This document shows positions 38,865 through 47,814 of a stretch of 64,000 nt of DNA, piece by piece. Made by a program: the position numbers and the translations under genes. Each line of letters begins with the position of its first letter. Within the stretch, counting starts at the first letter, position 1. The DNA comes from Tepidibacter mesophilus. GTDB lineage: Bacteria; Bacillota; Clostridia; Peptostreptococcales; Peptostreptococcaceae. The notes beneath the pieces were generated by a model. It was not told the origin of the DNA. It did not search any database and saw nothing but the letters and a program-made list of their open reading frames with translations. The stretch spans positions 25,622 through 89,621 of the forward strand of contig NZ_BDQY01000013.1 of NCBI RefSeq assembly GCF_002724055.1. The letters run 5' to 3'.

Positions 38865-39593
38865 ATGCGAAATGACAGTAGAAGACTTATGATACGAGAA
38901 AATACAAAATCGCCAGTATCAGAAGCATATAGAAATATAAGGACTAATATACAGTTTAGCAATATAGATAAAAATATAAAAACTATAATGATAACTAGTG
39001 CTGGACAAAGTGAGGGAAAGACTACAACTATATCTAATATAGCAGCAGCTTTTTCAGACACATCAAAGAAGGTAATAATAATAGACTGCGATCTTAGAAA
39101 ACCTAAGGTTCATAAGGTATTTAATATAAGTAACAACAAAGGTGTTACTGATTGTCTATTAAACGATAACTCTTACAAGGAATACATACATAAGGGTGAA
39201 GAAGAAAACCTCCATATACTTACAGCTGGACAAACACCTCCAAATCCAGCCGAAATGCTAAGTTCTAATAAAATGAAAAAGCTTATAGAAGACATAAAAA
39301 AGGATTACGACTATATATTAATAGATGCACCTCCTATATGTATAGTTACAGATGCTGCAATATTATCTACACTTGCTGATGGAGTGGTACTTTTATGTGC
39401 ATCAGGTGAAGCTGAAATTGATATGGCAAAAAGAGCTAAAGAAAACTTGGAAAAAGTAAATGCAAACATATTAGGAGTTATATTAAATAAACTTCCTATT
39501 GATACAAGATCTTATCAGTATTATTCATATTACTATGGCTCAAGTGAAGCTACACCAAAGAAAAAAAGTATACTTTCCAAAGTATTTGGATAA
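38865..39593 (+). CDS. BY-kinase, CpsD/YwqD-like tyrosine autokinase
   Basis: Cytoplasmic bacterial tyrosine kinase that phosphorylates its own C-terminal tyrosine cluster and works with the CpsC-like adaptor and CpsB-like phosphatase to pace capsule synthesis. Seen: Walker A ITSAGQSEGKTTT (about residues 42-54), Walker A' VIIIDCDLRKP, Walker B YILIDAPP, and the tail SYQYYSYYYGSS with six tyrosines. Length 242 aa is normal. It is 12 nt after the adaptor. The next gene (SLH protein) starts 85 nt later after a short AT-rich gap that may carry its own promoter. Confidence 0.95.
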   Translation: MRNDSRRLMIRENTKSPVSEAYRNIRTNIQFSNIDKNIKTIMITSAGQSEGKTTTISNIAAAFSDTSKKVIIIDCDLRKPKVHKVFNISNNKGVTDCLLNDNSYKEYIHKGEEENLHILTAGQTPPNPAEMLSSNKMKKLIEDIKKDYDYILIDAPPICIVTDAAILSTLADGVVLLCASGEAEIDMAKRAKENLEKVNANILGVILNKLPIDTRSYQYYSYYYGSSEATPKKKSILSKVFG

Positions 39594-39678
39594 TATTTTA
39601 AAATATTAAAAATATTTCCAAACAATACAGAATGATATATAATATACTTTATAAATAAAGTAAAAAGGAGAGATAATT

Positions 39679-40719
39679 TTGAAGAAAAGAATCGTAGGCT
39701 TACTTGTGATATCTCTATTATCTTTTAATGCATCTTATGCACAAATGAAAGACAAAGATATAAATGCATTGTTAGAAAAAATGGCTACAACAGAAAATAA
39801 AACTATTAAAGCTGGTGCATTAGGGATATTAAACAAAAATGAAATACATACAGATAATCCTGATATAGAAAAGTTAAAGGATGACATAAGAGATTATGGG
39901 CAAGGATACAAATCTAAATTAGAAGAAAAGGGATATGACTTTGAAGAGTGTATAGACTCTCTAGATATACTAAAAGAGATGAGTACAGATGATAGAAAGA
40001 CGATAATAAAATCTATAGAGAATAATAATGTAGATGACATAAAAGAAGTACTTGATAAGTACGATGAAAAAGAAGAAACAAAAGTGCCATCTGGTTCAGG
40101 TGGTACTACAGAGACTAAATCTGAAGAAGTAAAGAACGAAGAAACGCAAGTTTTAAATAAAATACAATTTGATGATTTAAAAGACCATTGGGCAAAAGAA
40201 GATATAGAGTTTTTAGCTAATAAAGGCATTATAAATGGACAAACAGATATTGTATTTAGTCCAGATACTAATATAACAAGAGCACAGTTTGTATCACTTA
40301 TAGTTAGATTATTTGAATTAAAGCAACAAGATGTGTTCTATGGAATGAAATTTAAAGATATAAATGCAGATGATTGGTATTATGATAGTGTTAAAATAGC
40401 AAGCGAATACAATTTAGTAAATGGAAGTGATGAACATATATTTGCTCCTAATGATAAAGTTACAAGAGAAGAAATGGTGACTATAATACTAAGAGCAATT
40501 GAAAAGCAGAATATAAAAAATGAAACTCAATCTAATATAACTATAGATAAATTCGAGGACAAATCAGATATATCAGCTTGGTCAAAGCAATATATTGATA
40601 AAGCGCTTCAAATGAACATTATAAATGGAGTAACTGATACTAAGTTTTGTCCAAAAGGAGATGCAACTAGAGCACAGGCATCAGTTATTATTAAAAGGGT
40701 TTATGATTTAATAAAATAA
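39679..40719 (+). CDS. SLH-domain surface protein (346 aa)
   Basis: Secreted protein starting with TTG (AAAGGAG 8 nt upstream). Signal peptide about 1-21 (ending SYA). Residues 22-130 are helical and charged, with no family I recognise; residues 130-150 form a Gly/Ser/Thr linker. Three C-terminal SLH repeats follow at about 163-213 (DLKDHWAKEDIEFLANKGI), 224-276 and 291-345 (NGVTDTKFCPKGDATRAQ). It is 13 nt upstream of another SLH protein, so they form an operon. The position just behind the capsule kinase suggests shared regulation of capsule control and SLH proteins, but a separate promoter is possible. Confidence 0.9.
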   Translation: MKKRIVGLLVISLLSFNASYAQMKDKDINALLEKMATTENKTIKAGALGILNKNEIHTDNPDIEKLKDDIRDYGQGYKSKLEEKGYDFEECIDSLDILKEMSTDDRKTIIKSIENNNVDDIKEVLDKYDEKEETKVPSGSGGTTETKSEEVKNEETQVLNKIQFDDLKDHWAKEDIEFLANKGIINGQTDIVFSPDTNITRAQFVSLIVRLFELKQQDVFYGMKFKDINADDWYYDSVKIASEYNLVNGSDEHIFAPNDKVTREEMVTIILRAIEKQNIKNETQSNITIDKFEDKSDISAWSKQYIDKALQMNIINGVTDTKFCPKGDATRAQASVIIKRVYDLIK

Positions 40720-40732
40720 AGGGGGAATAAGA

Positions 40733-42712
40733 ATGAAATTAAAAAAGTTAATGTCAATAGTACTTACATTAGTTATGGTACTAGCGTTAATACCAGCAAA
40801 CTTTGCATCTTATGCACAAGAACAAAGTCCATTTGATGAACTTGTGAATATAATGGATCAAAAGATTAGTGGCTTATTTACTAAAGATGGGGAAATAGAC
40901 TTAAAATCACTTACAGCTATGATATCTTTATATGACTATTTAACAGAGGACGGGATAGAGAAATACATAAATGAAGAATTTGTTAAATTAGATAAGGAAA
41001 CTCAAGCTAAATTAAATGACAATGGATTTACTCAACAATTTATAATTGATTCAGTAAAAGAAATTATATCAAAAGATGATTTAAATAAACTTAAGAATAT
41101 AGTAGAAAGTAAGGACAAAACAGCTCTTAAAGAGTATGTTAAAACTAAGTATAATAATGTGCATAAATTAATTGAAAAAACTACTTTCTATAAGAATCAT
41201 CAACAATACGAAAATATAGACATAGCAGAGCAAAAATTCGCAGTATCTTTATTGAAAAAGTTATATGATGGACAAAAACTTGTAACAAGAATAAGTTCTG
41301 ATGAAAATGCAAATATACAAATATTATTTGAAGACAAATATATAGATGATGTAAACAATGAAATTAAAAATGAATATGACGGCAGACAATTTACAGCAAA
41401 TGAAATAAAAGTAATTAAAGATGTTAAAAACGTAGCTGTTAAAGCATTTGAAAATAAGATAAATTCAACTAATACTCAAAAGGATAATATAGAGCTTATA
41501 GCTACTAAGCTTGATATATGGAAAACTCCTGCTACTAAACCAGACAATGGTGGAGGATCAGGTGGCGCAGGTGGTGGAGGTGGAGGATCTTCTTCAGAAG
41601 ATAACTCTGATATCTCTATACCAAAGGATTCAATAGAAATGAAAACTGACGGAGATAAAACTATAGCATCTGTTAAAACAGAAGATTTAGAAAAACTAGT
41701 TAAAAAAGCTTTAAATGAAAAAGAAGTAACTATAAATATAGACTTATCAAAAGTTGATAAGGATGTTGAAATATCTCTTCCGATTAAGAGCTTAAAAGAA
41801 TTAAAAGGAAAAGATGTAAAAGTAGTTATCAATACTAAGTCAGTAGAAGTTAATATACCTCTTGAAAATTTAGACTTAAACAATGATTCTGATATGAAAT
41901 TAGAGGTTAAACAAGTTAAAGCTGATGAAGTAAAAGAATCTATGGACAATTCAGTTACTAAGGTATTAAAGGTTGTAGATATGAACTTGTTCCAAGGGGA
42001 TACTAATATAGGCAAGAGCTTCGCTAAAAAAGTGAGGGTTGGTATAAATATATCTGATTTAGATATAAACAAAGACAAATCTGTAGTTGTTAGAATTAAC
42101 AATAACAACACTGAAATAGTTGGTGGAAAGATTGAGAACAACAAGATATATGCGAATCTTGAGCATTTCAGTAAGTATGCAGTAGTTGAAAGAAATGTAT
42201 CATTTGAAGATTGCAAAGATCACTGGGCTAAACAAAACATAGAATCTATGTCAGCAAAAGGTATTATAAATGGATATGAAGATGGCTCATTTAAGCCTTC
42301 AAACAATATAACTAGAGCAGAATTTGCTAAGTTATTAGTTAATGAATTAGAGCTTGATATAGTTAATACAAAATCAGAATTCAAGGATATGCAAGGACAT
42401 TGGGCTAATGATTATGTAAATACAGCTTACAAAGCTGGACTTATAACAGGGTATGATGGGAACTTCAATCCAAACGATAATATAACAAGAGCTCAAATGG
42501 CGGCTATGATAGGAAGAGCTATAGATACTGATAAAGCATCAGATGTAAGTAACTTTAATGATAGCTTAAATATACCAACTTGGGCAAGAAAAGATTTATC
42601 AAAGGCTGTAGCAGAAGGACTTATCAAAGGGGATAATGGAATGTTTAGATCTGATGATAATACAACAAGAGCAGAGGCTACTACTGTAATATACAGAATG
42701 TACAATAAGTAG
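40733..42712 (+). CDS. SLH-domain surface protein (659 aa)
   Basis: Secreted protein; signal peptide about 1-28 (ending SYA). Residues 30-260 are mainly helical and charged with no recognised domain. About 269-286 is a glycine/serine linker (GGSGGAGGGGGGSSS). Residues 300-485 are beta-rich (repeated 'vTInIDLSKVDKDVEISLP'-like strands). Three SLH repeats form the C-terminus at about 490-540 (DHWAKQNIESMSAKGIING), 549-598 and 609-659. AGGGGG SD, 13 nt after the previous SLH gene. The order linker/beta domain/SLH suggests a wall-bound base and an exposed helical head. Function unknown. Confidence 0.9.
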   Translation: MKLKKLMSIVLTLVMVLALIPANFASYAQEQSPFDELVNIMDQKISGLFTKDGEIDLKSLTAMISLYDYLTEDGIEKYINEEFVKLDKETQAKLNDNGFTQQFIIDSVKEIISKDDLNKLKNIVESKDKTALKEYVKTKYNNVHKLIEKTTFYKNHQQYENIDIAEQKFAVSLLKKLYDGQKLVTRISSDENANIQILFEDKYIDDVNNEIKNEYDGRQFTANEIKVIKDVKNVAVKAFENKINSTNTQKDNIELIATKLDIWKTPATKPDNGGGSGGAGGGGGGSSSEDNSDISIPKDSIEMKTDGDKTIASVKTEDLEKLVKKALNEKEVTINIDLSKVDKDVEISLPIKSLKELKGKDVKVVINTKSVEVNIPLENLDLNNDSDMKLEVKQVKADEVKESMDNSVTKVLKVVDMNLFQGDTNIGKSFAKKVRVGINISDLDINKDKSVVVRINNNNTEIVGGKIENNKIYANLEHFSKYAVVERNVSFEDCKDHWAKQNIESMSAKGIINGYEDGSFKPSNNITRAEFAKLLVNELELDIVNTKSEFKDMQGHWANDYVNTAYKAGLITGYDGNFNPNDNITRAQMAAMIGRAIDTDKASDVSNFNDSLNIPTWARKDLSKAVAEGLIKGDNGMFRSDDNTTRAEATTVIYRMYNK

Positions 42713-42747
42713 AATTTAATATAAATCAATGTATTGTAGGTAAGCAA

Positions 42748-42947
42748 AAATGAGAATAATTTAAATAACGCTACTTAATCAATCTTTTGATACAACTATA
42801 GATTGTACCTTATTAAATATCCTAAAACTTCTTAAACTCCCTTATGGTCAGACAAAGAAGTTTTTGAACAGATATTTAAACACTACAATCTAAGTTGCAT
42901 AGCAAAAGATTAATCAAAAGTAGCTAACATTTAAATTATCCTCATTT
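42748..42947 (-). repeat. Family A structured repeat, copy A3 (200 bp)
   Basis: Ends 42748-42766 (AAATGAGAATAATTTAAAT) and 42929-42947, complementary except at one position. The core on the minus strand has TTGTCTGACCATAAGGGAG closed by AAACTTC / GAAGTTT and a stem AAATATC / GATATTT. The stems pair as in the other copies with different bases. It accounts for most of the gap between 42712 and the terminator at 42967. Confidence 0.85.
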
Positions 42948-42966
42948 CTAGAATTAAATAGAAAAC

Positions 42967-42998
42967 AAAAGGTCTAGCTTTTAAGCTAGACCTTTTTT
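42967..42998 (+). terminator. Strong hairpin with U-run directly before an SD
   Basis: Near-perfect 14-bp palindrome AAAAGGTCTAGCTT / AAGCTAGACCTTTT (42967-42980 / 42983-42996) running into TT. The SD GAAGGGG of the next gene starts 3 nt later, leaving no space for a promoter, so the next gene either depends on read-through or this acts as an attenuator. Confidence 0.85.
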
Positions 42999-43015
42999 AA
43001 GAAGGGGTGGGTAAA

Positions 43016-43645
43016 ATCAAGAACATAATTAAGGTGATATTGATAGTTGTAGTAGGTACAACTATGTCTCTTGCTATGTGCACTTATAAAAACTATGTTT
43101 TAGAGCCAGAGCCTGATGTTGTGTATATAAAGGATTCTAATAATGAGCAGGTTGAGGTGAGTATAAAGACGGAGGAAGAACTTGAAGAAACTATTAAAAA
43201 GGTTTTAGAAGAAAATATTATGTATTCAAATGATATAGACAATATTATAAATACAGATAAATCTAAGGATAATAACAAAACTAAAGAAAATGATAGAAAG
43301 ACAGAGAAAGAGATAATAGATAAGTACAAGTCTAGATTCTATTCTATGCAGGGAAGCTATTCTTCTAAAATATCTAGTATGGTAGCAACAGCTAAGAAGG
43401 AATACTATGGTATACCAGAAGATGAGAGAACAAGTTCTGCTAAGGTAAAGATTGGACTTAAATATTATGATAAAGCTAGGGCTCTTGAAAAAGAATGCGA
43501 TAGTAAAGTGGATGGTCTATTAAACTCTATGGAAAAGGAACTAGTTGATAATAATTACTCTACAAAAACAATAGAACTTATAAAGAATTACTATAAAAAT
43601 CAAAAGTCGTCTCAAAAACAACTTTACATGTCACAAATAAAATAA
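43016..43645 (+). CDS. Small exported or membrane-anchored protein of unknown function
   Basis: About 210 residues. A basic start and hydrophobic stretch (KNIIKVILIVVVGTTMSLAM) act as signal peptide or N-terminal anchor; the following Cys is not in a good lipobox. The rest is strongly charged and probably coiled-coil (LEETIKKVLEEN, DRKTEKEIIDKYKSRF). I recognise no family. The start is odd: SD GAAGGGG (43001-43007) overlaps the only nearby GTG (43007); ATC at 43016 is 8 nt from the SD and gives M-K-N-I-I-K-V, whereas the GTG at 43034 would lose the basic residues. I prefer ATC; a gene caller would use 43007. A terminator follows the stop. Confidence 0.7.
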   Translation: MKNIIKVILIVVVGTTMSLAMCTYKNYVLEPEPDVVYIKDSNNEQVEVSIKTEEELEETIKKVLEENIMYSNDIDNIINTDKSKDNNKTKENDRKTEKEIIDKYKSRFYSMQGSYSSKISSMVATAKKEYYGIPEDERTSSAKVKIGLKYYDKARALEKECDSKVDGLLNSMEKELVDNNYSTKTIELIKNYYKNQKSSQKQLYMSQIK

Positions 43646-43677
43646 ATCCTCGAGTCATTCGACAAAAGGATTTTTTT
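43644..43677 (+). terminator. Terminator after the small exported protein
   Basis: Stem AAATCCT (43644-43650) / AGGATTT (43668-43674) with a 17-nt loop, followed by TTTTATT. Confidence 0.7.
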
Positions 43678-43882
43678 ATTGCAAAAAAATATAAAAATAA
43701 AATATATAAATAAAACACATTTTAATAATCAAATTCAAATGGCAGAATAATTAATGAAAGTCGAAAAATAGGACAAAAAGACGAGCGAAAGTAAGGCTTA
43801 AGCAATTGTATGGGTAGGTCTAAAGTAATAAAATATATATGGTAAGCAACGAGATAGAAATTTTATGTAAGAAGGGGACAAT

Positions 43883-45739
43883 ATGGAAAATGTGATGAGC
43901 AAAGTGAAAATTAGACAGATTATATTAGTAATTGTAGATAGTGTACTAATCAGTCTATGTGCATATATATCTATGTGTTTAATTTTCGATTTTAATACTC
44001 CCAATAAATATATATACATAATTAAATCTTATATGATCGCATATATTTTTGCTACGTTAATAGTATTTTATTTATTCAAGTTCTACAGTAGTTTATGGAG
44101 GTATGCGAGTATAGAGGAAATGCTATCAGTAGTTATAGCATGTGTAATATCTACATCTATATGGAGAACCGTATTTTATATGTATGAAGAAAGTATTCCT
44201 ATAGGGTTTTATATAGTTAATGCACTTATACTGACTATATCTACAGGTGGAGTGAGATTTACATATAGAGTTATAAGACGTATAAAAGGTAAGCTTGGAG
44301 TAACTGAAGAATGGAATCGTGTTCTTGTTATAGGTGGGGGATCAGCAGGGGCCATGGTTATCAAGGAGATACGTAACAATCCACAGATAAAAAAGACTCC
44401 TGTAGCTGTAATCGATGATGATATCAATAAAAAGGGGAGAAGAATACACGGGGTATTAGTATATGGAACTAGAAAAGATATTGAAAAAGCTATAGAAGAT
44501 AAAAACATCGATGAAATAGTATTTGCAATGCCATCCATAAGTACGTTAGAAAAGAAAGAGTTGATAGATATATGTAAAAATACAAAATGCAAGTTAAAGA
44601 CACTTCCTGGAATGTATGAGCTCATAGATGGAAGAGTAGACATAAAGAAGATAAGAGACATTCAGATAGAGGATTTGTTAGGAAGAGATTCTGTGAAAGT
44701 CGACTTAGATGAAGTGTCAGATTATTTGGAAAATGAGGTTGTTCTTGTAACTGGAGGAGGAGGATCTATTGGATCTGAGCTTTGCAGGCAGATATCAAGA
44801 TTTAAACCAAAGGAATTAATAATTTTAGATATATATGAGAACAATGCTTATGAAATACAGCAAGAACTTAAAAGAAAATATAAAAATGAGCTAAATTTGA
44901 AAGTAATTATAGCATCTGTAAGAGACAATAACAGAATGGAGGAAATATTAAAGAAGTATAAACCAAATGTAGTATTTCATGCAGCAGCTCACAAGCATGT
45001 TCCCTTGATGGAGGATAGCCCGACTGAGGCTATTAAGAACAATGTTTTTGGAACTATGAATGTGGCCAAGCTTTCTGATAAGTACAAGGTTAAAAAATTC
45101 GTACTCATATCTACTGATAAGGCTGTTAACCCAACCAACATAATGGGAGCTACTAAAAGAACAGCAGAACTTATAATACAAACTCTTGATAAATGCAGTG
45201 AAACAGAATTTGCAGCAGTTAGGTTTGGAAATGTACTTGGAAGTAATGGAAGTGTAGTACCACTTTTTAAGAGACAAATTCTTGAAGGTGGACCTGTAAC
45301 AGTCACTCATCCAGATATTATAAGATATTTTATGACTATACCTGAGGCTGTGCAGCTTGTTATTCAGGCAGGGGCTATGGCTAATGGTGGAGAAATATTT
45401 GTGCTAGATATGGGAGAGCCAGTAAAGATTGCAGATCTTGCAAAAGATATTATAAGACTTTCTGGATTTGAACCTGATGTAGATATAAAGATTAATTATA
45501 CAGGATTAAGACCAGGAGAGAAGTTATATGAAGAACTTTTAATGGCAGAAGAAGGGCTTACAAGTACAAAGCACGAGAAGATATTTATAGGACAGCCTAT
45601 TGATACTGATATAAATGCTTTGAGAAAAGAACTTGAGATGCTTGAGAAGATTGTTAGAAGTGAAGAAGAAGAGCTTCTTAATGTAATTATTAAAAAGCTT
45701 GTGCCAACTTATAGGGAGGTTGCTGTTACAACAGCTTAA
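43883..45739 (+). CDS. Membrane UDP-sugar 4,6-dehydratase, CapD/PglF/WbpM-like
   Basis: Converts UDP-GlcNAc to a 4-keto-6-deoxy sugar on the way to sugars such as bacillosamine or fucosamine derivatives. Seen: four hydrophobic segments in residues 10-115; a first nucleotide-binding domain (VLVIGGGSAGAMVIKEI, about 145); and an SDR domain from residue 284 with VTGGGGSIGSELCRQI. As in this family the catalytic tyrosine is replaced by methionine (NIMGATKRTAE, Met421-x-x-x-Lys425). Length 618 aa is normal for the long form. GAAGGGG SD. No aminotransferase or acetyltransferase for bacillosamine lies directly beside it, so the final sugar is open. It starts the second polysaccharide module. Confidence 0.93.
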   Translation: MENVMSKVKIRQIILVIVDSVLISLCAYISMCLIFDFNTPNKYIYIIKSYMIAYIFATLIVFYLFKFYSSLWRYASIEEMLSVVIACVISTSIWRTVFYMYEESIPIGFYIVNALILTISTGGVRFTYRVIRRIKGKLGVTEEWNRVLVIGGGSAGAMVIKEIRNNPQIKKTPVAVIDDDINKKGRRIHGVLVYGTRKDIEKAIEDKNIDEIVFAMPSISTLEKKELIDICKNTKCKLKTLPGMYELIDGRVDIKKIRDIQIEDLLGRDSVKVDLDEVSDYLENEVVLVTGGGGSIGSELCRQISRFKPKELIILDIYENNAYEIQQELKRKYKNELNLKVIIASVRDNNRMEEILKKYKPNVVFHAAAHKHVPLMEDSPTEAIKNNVFGTMNVAKLSDKYKVKKFVLISTDKAVNPTNIMGATKRTAELIIQTLDKCSETEFAAVRFGNVLGSNGSVVPLFKRQILEGGPVTVTHPDIIRYFMTIPEAVQLVIQAGAMANGGEIFVLDMGEPVKIADLAKDIIRLSGFEPDVDIKINYTGLRPGEKLYEELLMAEEGLTSTKHEKIFIGQPIDTDINALRKELEMLEKIVRSEEEELLNVIIKKLVPTYREVAVTTA

Positions 45740-45761
45740 AATCTTTGTATCTGCTTATAAG

Positions 45762-45882
45762 GCGAAATTCTAATTATATTAATTTTTTACTCGGCTAATA
45801 TTGCAATTTCAGGACAAACATACAAGGTAGAAATTGCAATATAAACTCGTTAAAACTTAATATAATTAGAATTTCTTGGTTG
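45762..45882 (+). repeat. Family C structured repeat, distant copy C4 (about 121 bp)
   Basis: Shares architecture and scattered identity with C1-C3. Outer arms 45764-45782 / 45857-45875 are a perfect 19-bp stem; inner arms 45798-45810 / 45830-45842 are a perfect 13-bp stem (ATATTGCAATTTC). Both stems have different bases than in C1-C3 but keep pairing. Located between the dehydratase and the sugar transferase. Confidence 0.75.
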
Positions 45883-45952
45883 AGTAGCATGATTGAGATG
45901 TGCAGCGATTTTATAGAAATGAAAATATAAATATTAGTAAGAGAGGGTTACT

Positions 45953-46579
45953 ATGTATCAATATGTTAAAAGAATAATTGATTTAATACTATCGTTGATA
46001 GGATTAATAGTACTTAGTCCAGCATTTTTGGTTTTAATTATATTAATTAAGCTTGATTCAAAAGGACCTGTACTCTTTAAACAAAAGAGAGTGGGTATTC
46101 ATAAAATGCATTTCAATATATTAAAATTCCGTACCATGAAAATTGATACACCAAAAGATATGCCAACACATTTATTGGAGAATCCAGAGCAGTATATAAC
46201 AAAGATGGGTAAATTTATGAGAAAGACAAGCCTTGATGAGTTGCCTCAGATTATAAACATCCTAAAAGGTGATATGAGTATTATAGGTCCAAGACCAGCA
46301 CTATGGAATCAGTATGATTTGATAGCTGAGAGGGAGAAGTATGGTGCTAATGATGTACCAGCTGGGCTAACTGGATGGGCTCAGATTAATGGTAGAGATG
46401 AACTTCCTATTGAGGTTAAAGCAAAGTTAGATGGAGAGTATGTTAAGAGGATAGGTTTTGGGATGGATATTAAGTGTTTCTTTGGGACTATTGTGAGTGT
46501 TTTAAAAAGTGATGGAGTTGTTGAAGGGGGGACTGGAAAGATAGAACACAAAGAAACTGTTAACAAGGGGAGTATATAA
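45953..46579 (+). CDS. Short (PglC-type) polyprenyl-phosphate sugar phosphotransferase
   Basis: Monotopic phosphoglycosyl transferase that starts a repeat unit on undecaprenyl phosphate, here probably with the sugar made by the upstream dehydratase. Seen: one N-terminal hydrophobic re-entrant helix (LILSLIGLIVLSPAFLVLII) followed by KLDSKGPVLFKQKRVG, KFRTMKIDTPKD, RKTSLDELPQIINILKGDMS and GPRP, in family order. The 208 aa correspond to the minimal catalytic unit, unlike the 467-aa enzyme at 6348. It follows the C4 repeat and precedes a run of glycosyltransferases. Confidence 0.93.
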   Translation: MYQYVKRIIDLILSLIGLIVLSPAFLVLIILIKLDSKGPVLFKQKRVGIHKMHFNILKFRTMKIDTPKDMPTHLLENPEQYITKMGKFMRKTSLDELPQIINILKGDMSIIGPRPALWNQYDLIAEREKYGANDVPAGLTGWAQINGRDELPIEVKAKLDGEYVKRIGFGMDIKCFFGTIVSVLKSDGVVEGGTGKIEHKETVNKGSI

Positions 46580-46604
46580 AAATAGATAGTAGGTGAGGAC
46601 TAGT

Positions 46605-47765
46605 ATGGGAAAGAAAATATTGATTTTATCAAATCATTTTATAACATTATATAATTTTAGAAAAGAACTAATTAAAAAGCTTGTTGAGGATGGGAATGAT
46701 ATTTTTATTTCTATGCCAGAAGCAGGTGAGAACAATTTCTTTAAAAATATGGGATGTAAGATTATTGAAACTCCTGTTGATCGTAGAGGCGTTAACCCTA
46801 TTAGAGACTTTGGACTAATTTTAAACTATATTAAAATAATGAAAAAATTGAAACCAGATATTATTTTCTCATATACTATTAAACCCAATATTTATGGATG
46901 TATAGCATCTAATCTGACGAAAAATAAACAAGTTAGTAATATAACAGGAACAGGTGCTACATTTTTAAATAAGAATTTTGTTAGTATGATTGCAAAAATG
47001 TTATACAAGATTTCGCTGAAAAGGTCATATAAGGTATTCTTTCAGAATAGTGGTGATAAGGAGTTCTTTGTTAATAATAAAATGGTAAAAAATAATTTTT
47101 CCATGCTTCCTGGATCCGGAGTTAATTTAGAACAGTATGAAGTGTGTGATTTTCCGTCTGACGATGAAATTAATTTTATTTTTATTGGAAGAGTTATGGA
47201 ATTAAAAGGTATAGATCAGTATCTAGAGTGCGCCAAGATAATAAAAGAGAGATATTCCAATATAAACTTTTATATTGCTGGTTTTATTGAAGAAGACATA
47301 TATAAAGAAATAATTGATGATTATCATTCAAGAGGAATTGTTAATTATATAGGTTTTCAAAAGGATATTAAATCATGGATACAAAAATGTCATTGTACTA
47401 TATTACCGTCTCATGGAGGGGAGGGAGTACCAAATGTGCTGTTAGAGTCAGCAGCAATGGGGAGAATTTGTATTGCTTCAAACATTAATGGCTCTAAGGA
47501 TGCTATTGATGATGGTGTGACTGGCTATTTGTTTGAGACTGGGAACGCTCAAGATTTGATAAATAAAGTTGATAAGTTTTTAAAATTAAATTATGAAGAG
47601 AAAAAGCAGATGGGGTTAGTTGGTAGGAAGAAAGTTGAAAGAGTGTTTGATAGAGGTATTGTAATTGGAACTTATTTAAAGGAAGTAATGAAAGATGGCG
47701 AAAGGAAAAAGCATTTAATCAAGACGAATGAAAAATCTGAGTTAAATGATTATTTTGGAGGATAA
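46605..47765 (+). CDS. GT4 family glycosyltransferase
   Basis: GT-B fold retaining transferase of 386 residues. Seen: the N-terminal KILILSNHFITLYNFRKELI (WbpX/PglA-like), SYTIKPNIYG, FIGRVMELKGIDQYLE, and the donor-binding LPSHGGEGVPNVLLESAAMGRICIA split by the typical E-x7-E pattern. In PglA-type pathways this enzyme adds the second sugar after the initiating transferase, which fits its position right behind 45953. I chose ATG 46605 (AGGTGAGG 6 nt upstream) over GTG 46593. The 3' end carries a charged tail. Sugar unknown. Confidence 0.9.
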   Translation: MGKKILILSNHFITLYNFRKELIKKLVEDGNDIFISMPEAGENNFFKNMGCKIIETPVDRRGVNPIRDFGLILNYIKIMKKLKPDIIFSYTIKPNIYGCIASNLTKNKQVSNITGTGATFLNKNFVSMIAKMLYKISLKRSYKVFFQNSGDKEFFVNNKMVKNNFSMLPGSGVNLEQYEVCDFPSDDEINFIFIGRVMELKGIDQYLECAKIIKERYSNINFYIAGFIEEDIYKEIIDDYHSRGIVNYIGFQKDIKSWIQKCHCTILPSHGGEGVPNVLLESAAMGRICIASNINGSKDAIDDGVTGYLFETGNAQDLINKVDKFLKLNYEEKKQMGLVGRKKVERVFDRGIVIGTYLKEVMKDGERKKHLIKTNEKSELNDYFGG

Positions 47766-47814
47766 CAAATAATCAATATAGTAAATTCCCAAAAGAAATT
47801 AATAGGAGATTGAA

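Noticed and set aside
41476..42216. Long open frame on the minus strand (246 codons)
   Set aside because: It is the antisense shadow of an SLH gene with clear signal peptide and SLH motifs; no ribosome binding site, and the peptide is low-complexity Ser/Leu-rich.
43016..43100. Lipoprotein signal (Cys after SLAM)
   Set aside because: The residue before the cysteine is Met, not Gly/Ala/Ser, so the lipobox is poor; signal peptide or membrane anchor is the safer call.
43750..43870. Possible c-di-GMP riboswitch before the CapD-like gene
   Set aside because: GACGAGCGAAAGTAAGG and GGTAGGTCTAAAG look faintly like parts of the class I fold, but the conserved core and the tetraloop receptor cannot be placed, and the helices do not form.
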